Positions 6,132 to 10,671 of a stretch of 10,671 bases of DNA are shown here, one piece after another. The notes under the pieces were generated by a model. That model saw only the letters and a list, made by a program, of their open reading frames with translations, made no database searches and was not told the DNA's origin. The translations under genes were made by a program, and so were the position numbers. The DNA lies in assembly GCA_011057175.1 (NCBI GenBank), contig DSBZ01000151.1, forward strand, positions 1 through 10,671, written 5' to 3'. The stretch comes from Candidatus Acetothermia bacterium (GTDB taxonomy: Bacteria; Bipolaricaulota; Bipolaricaulia; Bipolaricaulales; Bipolaricaulaceae). The first letter of the stretch is position 1. Every line of letters starts with the position of its first letter.

Positions 6132-7735
6132 CGCTTCCCCCCTGCCGTGACGCCGCCCATGAGCATCCCGATCGTCTCCCGGTCGAGCTCCTCCGGCCGG
6201 GAGACGGCCATGAACCGGCCCTCGTACATCACCGCCACCCGGTCCGACAGCGCAAGGACCTCGTCGAGATCCGCCGACACGAGGAGGATCGCCCGCCCCC
6301 GATCCCGCATCTCGACCAAGGTGTCCCGGATGTACTGCGCCGCCCCGACGTCGAGGCCGCGCGTGGGCTGGGAGGCGATCACGATCGCCGGGTCCTTGGC
6401 GAGCTCCCGCCCCACGATCAGCTTCTGCTGGTTCCCCCCCGACAGGCTCCTCGCGGGAGCGCTGGGGCCGGTGGCCTGGATCTCGAACCGCTGCATGAGG
6501 GACCGCACATGGGCGTTGATCCGCCTCCAGCGGAGGATGGAGAGGGGCCCCCGGAATTCGTCCCAGCGGTGCACCCCGAGGATCGCGTTCTCGGCGAGGG
6601 TGAACGGGAGGACGAGCCCGAGCACCCAGCGGTCCTCGGGGATGTGGGCCACGCCGAGCTTGTAGATCTGGCGAGGGTCGAGCCCGAGGATGTTCTTCCC
6701 GCGGATCGTCGCCGTCCCCTTCAGCGCAGGGCGAAGCCCGGTGAGGGCCTCCACGAGCTCGGTCTGACCGTTCCCCTCCACCCCCGCGATCCCGAAGATC
6801 TCCCCACCGTACACATCGAACGTGAGGTCGTGGACGGCCACGGGCTTGGTGTCCCCCGCCACGGAGAGACCCTCCACGTGGAGGACCCCTGGCCCTCGCC
6901 CCTCCCGCTCGCGGTCATGGGCGTGGACGGGGATCTCCTCGGTCGAGAGCTCCACCGCACGGCCTACCCTCGTCTCCAGCGCCTTCCCCACCATGAGCCG
7001 TGCCAGCTCCTCGCTCGTCACGTCCGCCGTGGGCACGTCCCCCACCACCTCGCCCTTGCGCAGCACGACCACCCGGTCCGTGATCGAGCCCGCTTCCTTC
7101 AGCTTGTGGGTGATGAGGACGATCGCTCTCCCTTCGTCCCTGAGCCGCCGCAGAAGCCGGAACAACTCGTCCACCTCGAGCGGGGTGAGGACGCTCGTCG
7201 GCTCGTCGAGGATGAGGAGGGCCACGTCCCGCGACAGGACCTTGAGGATCTCCACCCGCTGCTGCTCGCCGACGGCGAGTTTCTCCACCGGGACATCGAG
7301 GGGAACGCGGAGCCCGCTCTCCGCCATCAGCGCCTCGAGCTTGGCCCGGATCTCGGCAAGCTGGAGGGGAGCCAGCGGCCGCTCCTGGGACAGGGCCACG
7401 TTCTCCACCGCGGTGAACGTCCCCACGAGGGCGAAGTGCTGGTGGACCATCCCGATCCCGAATTCGAGGGCCTCGCGCGGGCTGGAAAACCTGACTCGGC
7501 CCCGCGGGGACACGACCTGACCACGAGTCGGCGGGAGGAGCCCCGACAGGATCTTGGTGAGGGTCGTCTTGCCCGCCCCGTTCTCCCCGAGGAGCCCGAC
7601 GATCTCCCCGGGACGGAGCTCGAGGGTCGCGTCGCGGACAGCGACCGTGCCATCGGAGTAGATCTTCGTGATCCGCTCCGCCCGGAGGAAGTACCCGTTC
7701 ACCCCCACACCGCTACGCCTCGAACTCTCCCTCAT
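6128..7735 (-). CDS. Double-domain ABC transporter ATPase of a Bmp-type nucleoside importer (YufO/NupO-like)
   Basis: A 535-aa cytoplasmic ATPase with two fused nucleotide-binding domains. Domain 1 has Walker A GENGAGKTT (50-58), the Q-loop in VHQHF (about 97-101), the signature variant VGEQQR (155-160), Walker B LLILDEPT (173-180) and the H-loop histidine in LITH (210). Domain 2 has a degenerate Walker A, GVEGNGQTEL (318-327, no Lys-Ser/Thr), a full LSGGNQQK signature (431-438) and ASQPTRGLD in place of DEPT (454-462). This asymmetry is normal for sugar- and nucleoside-type ATPases, so it is not decay. I chose the ATG at 7735, with GGGAG seven bases upstream. A GTG at 7702 giving 524 aa is the main alternative and would match typical family N-termini. 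A TTG at 7765 would abut the upstream hairpin and is unlikely. The gene follows bmpA after 91 bases and overlaps the first permease by ATGA. Confidence 0.93.
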   Translation of the reverse strand: MRESSRRSGVGVNGYFLRAERITKIYSDGTVAVRDATLELRPGEIVGLLGENGAGKTTLTKILSGLLPPTRGQVVSPRGRVRFSSPREALEFGIGMVHQHFALVGTFTAVENVALSQERPLAPLQLAEIRAKLEALMAESGLRVPLDVPVEKLAVGEQQRVEILKVLSRDVALLILDEPTSVLTPLEVDELFRLLRRLRDEGRAIVLITHKLKEAGSITDRVVVLRKGEVVGDVPTADVTSEELARLMVGKALETRVGRAVELSTEEIPVHAHDREREGRGPGVLHVEGLSVAGDTKPVAVHDLTFDVYGGEIFGIAGVEGNGQTELVEALTGLRPALKGTATIRGKNILGLDPRQIYKLGVAHIPEDRWVLGLVLPFTLAENAILGVHRWDEFRGPLSILRWRRINAHVRSLMQRFEIQATGPSAPARSLSGGNQQKLIVGRELAKDPAIVIASQPTRGLDVGAAQYIRDTLVEMRDRGRAILLVSADLDEVLALSDRVAVMYEGRFMAVSRPEELDRETIGMLMGGVTAGGKR

Positions 7736-7769
7736 GCGGATGCTCCCATCGTCCAACCGGAACAAACCA

Positions 7770-7800
7770 GGGGAGAGGGAACGCTCGGCTCCCTCTCCCC
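7770..7800 (-). promoter_or_regulatory. Intercistronic hairpin after bmpA, possible attenuator
   Basis: Bases 7770-7780 (GGGGAGAGGGA) pair perfectly with 7790-7800, an 11-bp stem with a 9-base loop. It lies 26 bases after the bmpA stop and 34 bases before the ATPase ATG. On the transcribed strand it is followed by TGGTTTGTTC, a moderately T-rich run. It may act as a leaky intrinsic terminator or as a 3' stabiliser, favouring excess binding protein over transporter. The structure is seen; the role is inferred. Confidence 0.65.
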
Positions 7801-7826
7801 ATCACCTCAACTCGCCAGCGCGGACC

Positions 7827-8996
7827 TTACGGCGCCCCCAACGTATAGCGAGCGCGGACGGCCTGCATCTCGTCCACAGTGTCCGCCGTCGGGACGACGA
7901 TCGTCCCGGCGAGGATCCCCGCTTCGAGCTCGTCCACAGCCCGCCAGATCCAAGCGGGGACGGTGCCGCGGTTCACCGCCCAGTTGGCGATGGTGGCCTC
8001 CCGATCCTCGGGCTTGAGCGCCCCGGCGGAGATGCCAAAGTCGATGAACTCGAGGAGATCGACGAACTTGCTGATCCCCACGCCGCCCTCAGCGAGGCCA
8101 AGGCTGGTGATACCGCCCGTGAACGTCCCCTTCACCACCGCCTCCACCGCGCTGTAGCAGCCGACATCGACCCGCTTCATCCCGCTTGCGAGCCCGTGCT
8201 GACCGTTCCCCAGCCAGTCCTGGTTCGCGTCCACCCCGAAGTAGTACGGCGGTCCGGAGCGCGTCCCCTGGTTGCGGTGGAACTCGGTGATCGCCTCGAG
8301 GTCGCCGATCCCCAAGGGGCCAGCCACGTTGTACACCCCGACCGCGCCCTGGGCGAGCATGGCCTCGGTGGCCGCCTTCCCCAGTGCGATGTCGCTGAAC
8401 GAACCGGTGTAGGTGTAGAGAAGGCCGACCGGACCGGTTCCCAAGGTCTCAGCGGCCTTCTTGTTCCCCCAGTCGATGCCGAACCGGTACCCGGCCTCGA
8501 AGTGGTACAGGACAGGGATCTCGATGCCAAGCACCACGCCCACGTTCGGGTAGCCGTAATGGGCAGCGGCCATCGCCCCCAGCGCTCCGACGAGGGCGCT
8601 CATCTCGTTCTCCCGGAACACGATGCTCATCACGTTCGGGGCGTCCACGACCGCGTCGATGATCGCGAACTTCTGCTGCGGGAACTCCGCCGCTGCCTGG
8701 GCGAGCGCGTCCCCAAGGAGGAACCCTACGCAGATGATGAGGTCGTACTGGCCAGTCCGGGCCAGGTTCCGCAAGTTCGGGAGGTAGTCCGCCGCCGTCG
8801 CGCTCTGGACCTCGACCATCTCCAGCCCGAAATCGTGCGCCGCCTGGTCCGTCCCCTTGAATCCCATGTCGTTGAACGAGAGGTCGCCCCGTCCGCCGAC
8901 GTCGAGGACCACCGCCACCTTCCCCTTGAGCGCCTGCGCCATCGCCGGCGCCGCCACCAACGCCACGACCAGTGCCAAACCCAGCCACTTGCGCAC
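7827..8996 (-). CDS. bmpA: Bmp-family (PnrA/Med-like) ABC transporter substrate-binding protein
   Basis: A 389-aa extracytoplasmic binding protein of the basic membrane protein family, whose characterised members (PnrA of Treponema, BmpA of lactic bacteria) bind purine or other nucleosides. Residues 1-20 are a signal peptide ending APAMA-QA. There is no lipobox cysteine, whereas many relatives are lipoproteins. Family landmarks: GRGDLSFNDMGFKG (36-48), matching the usual D-x-SFN ligand-contact motif; DLIICVGFLLGDAL (85-98); FRENEMSALVGALGA (127-141); GVDANQDW (254-261); and KRVDVGCYSAVEAVVKG (274-290). It is somewhat longer than usual owing to a C-terminal tail after about 320. The start is the GTG at 8996, because AAGGGGGGA lies six bases upstream. 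A TTG further up would leave that site inside the gene. It opens the importer operon, is followed by a hairpin, and is preceded by a good promoter with an overlapping inverted repeat. The family is confident; nucleoside is the likeliest ligand. Confidence 0.93.
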   Translation of the reverse strand: MRKWLGLALVVALVAAPAMAQALKGKVAVVLDVGGRGDLSFNDMGFKGTDQAAHDFGLEMVEVQSATAADYLPNLRNLARTGQYDLIICVGFLLGDALAQAAAEFPQQKFAIIDAVVDAPNVMSIVFRENEMSALVGALGAMAAAHYGYPNVGVVLGIEIPVLYHFEAGYRFGIDWGNKKAAETLGTGPVGLLYTYTGSFSDIALGKAATEAMLAQGAVGVYNVAGPLGIGDLEAITEFHRNQGTRSGPPYYFGVDANQDWLGNGQHGLASGMKRVDVGCYSAVEAVVKGTFTGGITSLGLAEGGVGISKFVDLLEFIDFGISAGALKPEDREATIANWAVNRGTVPAWIWRAVDELEAGILAGTIVVPTADTVDEMQAVRARYTLGAP

Positions 8997-9002
8997 CGAG
9001 AA

Positions 9003-9011
9003 TCCCCCCTT
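9003..9011 (-). promoter_or_regulatory. Ribosome-binding site that fixes the bmpA start
   Basis: AAGGGGGGA on the minus strand lies six bases before the GTG at 8996, ideal spacing for a Shine-Dalgarno pairing. The only other in-frame start nearby, a TTG at 9017, would have this site inside the coding region and no comparable site of its own. Confidence 0.7.
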
Positions 9012-9033
9012 GTGCAAAGGTACGGGCCGCCGG

Positions 9034-9060
9034 GCCCGGTTGAGCGGATTCTAACCGGGC
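9034..9060 (-). promoter_or_regulatory. Inverted repeat over the bmpA promoter, candidate operator
   Basis: Bases 9034-9041 (GCCCGGTT) and 9053-9060 (AACCGGGC) are perfect 8-bp inverted arms separated by 11 bases. The repeat is centred on the -10 box and reaches over the predicted start site, so a dimeric repressor bound here would block RNA polymerase. A second palindrome, CCGGGCCCGG, overlaps it at 9030-9039. An RNA hairpin is less likely for the complete repeat because the transcript should begin inside it. The regulator is not encoded in this window. Confidence 0.5.
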
Positions 9061-9076
9061 TCCGTCGGGGAGACAA
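9048..9076 (-). promoter_or_regulatory. Sigma70-type promoter for the bmpA operon
   Basis: On the minus strand, TTGTCT (9076-9071) is followed after exactly 17 bases by TAGAAT (9053-9048): four of six and five of six matches to the -35 and -10 consensus. The predicted start near 9041 gives a leader of about 45 bases ending in the AAGGGGGGA ribosome site. It is well placed to drive the seven-gene importer/kinase/BtpA operon. Confidence 0.6.
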
Positions 9077-9148
9077 GGGGCGGGAACGCGCGTCGGGAAA
9101 AGCTAGACGTCCTACGAATGCTCTGGCCGTCTCCCGCTCTAAGAGAGG

Positions 9149-9172
9149 GGGGAGGGACCGAGGTCCCTCCCC
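9149..9172 (-). terminator. Candidate intrinsic terminator, GC-rich hairpin
   Basis: GGGGAGGGAC (9149-9158) pairs perfectly with 9163-9172 around a CGAG loop. On the minus strand it is followed by CCCTCTCTTAG, a pyrimidine-rich but imperfect T-run. It would end transcripts arriving from the response regulator or from the tRNA-like element, before the bmpA promoter. The weak T-tract limits confidence. Confidence 0.4.
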
Positions 9173-9212
9173 GAGGCGAGGAACAGGAGGCCAGGAAGCG
9201 GCTCTCGACCGC

Positions 9213-9268
9213 GTGCCGTACCGATTCGAACGGTAGCCTTCGGGGTCGGAACCCCCGCTCGGCGGCAC
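9213..9268 (-). ncRNA. Candidate structured RNA with tRNA-like two-arm geometry, D arm absent
   Basis: On the minus strand GTGCCG (9268-9263) pairs with CGGCAC (9218-9213), closing a three-way junction. Inside are an arm CGGGG/GTTCCGA/CCCCG (9257-9241), a five-base linker AAGGC, and an arm TACCG/TTCGAAT/CGGTA (9235-9219) that abuts the closing stem. The last matches a tRNA T arm in stem, loop length and loop sequence. The first has anticodon-arm dimensions, and the linker has variable-loop length. Only five bases (CCGAG) stand where a D arm should be, and no CCA is encoded on this strand. It is not a normal tRNA. It may be a tRNA relic, a tRNA mimic, or chance pairing in GC-rich DNA. Confidence 0.25.
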
Positions 9269-9337
9269 CATGCCTGGGCATCGTGGCCGTGGCCCGTGAT
9301 CGAGGTTACGTTCTTCGAGGGAAGGGCAAAGGACAAG

Positions 9338-9364
9338 GCGCACCACGTGATGCCACGTGCGCGC
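9338..9364 (-). terminator. Hairpin just after the response-regulator gene, weak terminator candidate
   Basis: Two CACGTG hexamers (9344-9349 and 9354-9359) form a 6-bp stem with a 4-base loop. GCGC arms at 9338-9341 and 9361-9364 extend it across a small internal loop. It begins 23 bases after the response-regulator stop. On the minus strand CCTTGTCCTTTG follows, which is only partly T-rich. The position suits a 3'-end structure; efficient termination is doubtful. Confidence 0.35.
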
Positions 9365-9386
9365 CCAACCGCACACACCTCTGGCC

Positions 9387-9827
9387 CTAGTCCGGAACGC
9401 GGACGATGCGCCAGTAGTCCCAAACCGTGTTCAGCAGGCGATCGAAGTCGTCCCGGCTCGCCGGCTTGTTGAGGAAGCCGGCCGCTCCCGAGTCGTAGGC
9501 CCGCGCCATCTCCTCGTCGCTCGTGGACACAGTGAGGACGACGACCGGGATCTTGCGCAGCTTCTCGTCGGTCTTCATCTTCTCCAGGACCGTCTGGCCC
9601 TTGACCTTGGGGAGCTTGAGGTCGAGGAGGACCAAGTTGGGACGGGGAGCGTCCTTGTACTTGCCCTTGCGGAACAGGAAGTCGAGGGCCTCGGCCCCGT
9701 CCTGAGCCCAGTGCAGGTCGTACCGCGTCCCCGCCTTCTCCAGGCCGCGCACGGACCGCTCGATCAGTTCGTAGTGGGACTCGTCGTCCTCCACCACCAG
9801 CACCACCATTCGCCGTTCAACGGGCAT
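9387..9827 (-). CDS. Single-domain CheY/Rcp1-like response regulator
   Basis: A 146-aa stand-alone receiver domain with no output domain, so it should act by binding a protein partner or passing phosphate on. The receiver active site is complete: acidic pair D14-D15 in VVEDDE, phospho-acceptor D69 in LVLLDLKLP, switch residue T99 in VVLTVS, and K121 in NKP. Spacing and the DLKLPKVKG motif, plus a long alpha1-beta2 region (DESHYELIERSVRGLEK), resemble the Rcp1-type regulators that partner phytochrome-like kinases. The ATG at 9827 lies inside the end of the kinase gene (11-base overlap) and has GGAG upstream. A second ATG at 9809 just after the kinase stop is possible but lacks a good ribosome site. 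The overlap makes it the clear cognate partner of the upstream kinase. The downstream target and signal are unknown. A hairpin follows. Confidence 0.92.
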   Translation of the reverse strand: MPVERRMVVLVVEDDESHYELIERSVRGLEKAGTRYDLHWAQDGAEALDFLFRKGKYKDAPRPNLVLLDLKLPKVKGQTVLEKMKTDEKLRKIPVVVLTVSTSDEEMARAYDSGAAGFLNKPASRDDFDRLLNTVWDYWRIVRVPD

Positions 9828-10671
9828 CGCTCTCCACCCCTTTGTTCACCGGCACCCGGGGGATCGTGAACTTGAAGACCGTCCCAACCCCAACCTCCGA
9901 CTCCGCCCATATCCGCCCCGCGTGCTCTTCCACGATCCGGCGGCAGATCGCCAGGCCGGCCCCGGTGCCTTCGGTTTTCCTGTCCAGCTTCTCAAAGATG
10001 TTGAAGATGATGTCCAGGTAGTCGGCTTCGATGCCAGGACCGTTGTCCCGAACGTAGAAGAGGTATGAGTCCCCCCGATAGGGCTTCCATCCCACCTCGA
10101 CCGTCGGCAGGGCCTTGTCGTTGAACTTGGCCGCGTTGGAGATGAGGTTCTGGAACACGTCCCGCAGCAGCGAGGGCACGGCCCAGACCCGGGGCATGTC
10201 CGGGGCGATCGTCACGCTCACCGACTTGATCCGGTCGCCGAGGTCCTCGCACACCTCCTGGACCAACCTCCCCACGTCCACTTCCTCGTAGCGGGTGGGA
10301 TCGATGCGCATCTGGGAGAACTTGGTCAGGTCCACGATGAGCTGATCCATGCGCCGCAGGCGGGCCTGGGCCTTCTCCAGGTCCTCCCGCACCTCGGCGG
10401 GCAGCTCCCCGTTGGCGTGGCGATCGAGGATCAGCGTGAGGTACCCCAGCGCGGTGCGCGTCGGGTTGCGGAGGTCATGGGACACGACATCGCTGAAGTT
10501 CCGCAGGTTGCGGTTCACCTCATCGAGCTGGGCTTTCTCCTGGCGCAGGGCGTCCTCCAACCGCTTGAGCTCGGTGATGTCGGCATAGTAGTCGATGCGT
10601 CCCCCCCGATAGCGGGCCGTCTCGATGGGGATGGATCGGTACTGGATCACCCGTTCGCTGCGGCCGGCCGC
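9817..10671 (-). CDS. PAS-containing sensor histidine kinase, C-terminal part (runs off the window)
   Basis: The frame is open to the right-hand edge, so only the last 284 residues are seen. Residues 1 to about 33 look like the end of a PAS/PAC sensor module (YRSIPIE...GRIDYYADITELKRLE). A charged coiled-coil linker follows (about 35-58). The dimerisation/phosphotransfer helix carries the phospho-acceptor in SHDLRNP (H65 of the visible part). The ATPase domain has the N-box QNLISNAAKF (174-183), the G1 box DNGPGI (209-214), an IFEKL F-box region and the G2 box GTGAGLAI (235-242), so it should be catalytically competent. The visible part has no membrane segment, so a soluble or distally anchored sensor is possible. 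The sequence style (FSDVVSHDL, IFEKLDRKTEGTGAGLAI) resembles phytochrome-class kinases, but no chromophore domain is visible. It overlaps the receiver gene by 11 bases, forming a two-component pair. The signal cannot be inferred from this part. Confidence 0.92.
   Translation of the reverse strand, partial: AAGRSERVIQYRSIPIETARYRGGRIDYYADITELKRLEDALRQEKAQLDEVNRNLRNFSDVVSHDLRNPTRTALGYLTLILDRHANGELPAEVREDLEKAQARLRRMDQLIVDLTKFSQMRIDPTRYEEVDVGRLVQEVCEDLGDRIKSVSVTIAPDMPRVWAVPSLLRDVFQNLISNAAKFNDKALPTVEVGWKPYRGDSYLFYVRDNGPGIEADYLDIIFNIFEKLDRKTEGTGAGLAICRRIVEEHAGRIWAESEVGVGTVFKFTIPRVPVNKGVESDAR

Larger units (their letters stand above)
9077..9386. other. 310-base intergenic stretch without a supportable gene
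   Basis: This stretch separates the response-regulator stop from the bmpA promoter. Short frames on both strands lack ribosome sites and family features. What it does hold is structure: a hairpin at 9338-9364, a tRNA-like two-arm fold at 9213-9268 and a hairpin at 9149-9172. All would be transcribed as the 3' trailer of the sensor/regulator message or as a separate small RNA. Nothing else is recognisable. Confidence 0.7.

Noticed and set aside
6128..6810. Degenerate second ATPase domain as evidence of a decaying gene
   Set aside because: Loss of the Walker A lysine and the ASQPTRGLD form are normal for the C-terminal domain of Bmp- and sugar-type double ATPases.
7736..7765. TTG start at 7765 for the ABC ATPase
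   Set aside because: It would begin five bases after a perfect hairpin with no room for a ribosome site. The ATG at 7735 or GTG at 7702 fits the family better.
6122..8017. Very long plus-strand open frame opposite the ATPase and bmpA (also 5223-6665 and 7668-9236)
   Set aside because: The translations are rich in Arg, Pro, His, Asp and Glu, have no domains, and lie opposite well-supported conserved genes. They are antisense shadows of GC-rich coding DNA.
9192..9270. A genuine tRNA gene around the TTCGAAT loop, on either strand (including a plus-strand reading ending CACCA)
   Set aside because: No complete D arm or seven-base acceptor stem can be drawn on either strand, and the plus-strand T-loop equivalent (TCGGAAC) is not canonical. 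Kept only as a tRNA-like structure.
10660..10671. 12-base palindrome GCGGCCGGCCGC at the window end
   Set aside because: It lies inside the kinase coding frame in GC-rich DNA at the window edge. Nothing supports a regulatory site or a cloning junction.
1..10671. CRISPR arrays, insertion sequences, phage or toxin-antitoxin modules
   Set aside because: No regularly spaced repeats, terminal inverted repeats, transposase motifs or small paired genes were seen.

Overview
This is a GC-rich bacterial window in which every gene I can support reads from the minus strand. Plus-strand reading frames are shadows of those genes. Purine-rich Shine-Dalgarno sites, TATAAT-like boxes, two extracytoplasmic binding proteins with ordinary (non-lipoprotein) signal peptides, and ABC transporters point to a bacterium that probably has a periplasm. 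A little-studied thermophilic or anaerobic lineage (for example Bipolaricaulota or another deep-branching phylum) would fit the mix of BtpA-family, Bmp and Phn genes. That placement is a guess, and no rRNA or other marker gene is present.

In transcription order, right to left: (1) 10671-9387, a PAS/HisKA sensor kinase cut by the window edge, overlapping a single-domain CheY-like response regulator. (2) 9386-8997, a 390-base non-coding stretch with three RNA-like secondary structures, one of tRNA-like geometry, then a sigma70-type promoter whose -10 lies inside an inverted repeat. (3) 8996-2280 and on to 1465, a tightly packed seven-gene operon: Bmp-type binding protein, double-domain ABC ATPase, two membrane permeases, a PfkB-family kinase and two tandem BtpA-family TIM-barrel proteins. 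Four junctions are 4-base ATGA or GTGA overlaps and one is TGA-CG-ATG. (4) 1464-1, a short promoter-bearing gap followed by phnD and the start of phnC, a phosphonate/phosphite/phosphate-type ABC importer that continues outside the window.

A coherent reading of region 3 is a salvage route. The Bmp/NupOPQ-type transporter imports a nucleoside or related ribosyl compound, the PfkB kinase phosphorylates it, and one or both BtpA proteins act on the phosphorylated product. The importer class and the kinase family are well supported. The substrate and the BtpA chemistry are unknown. The kinase plus two divergent BtpA paralogues is the best candidate here for an undescribed pathway. Both binding-protein genes are followed by perfect intercistronic hairpins, which suggests a shared way of making more binding protein than transporter.
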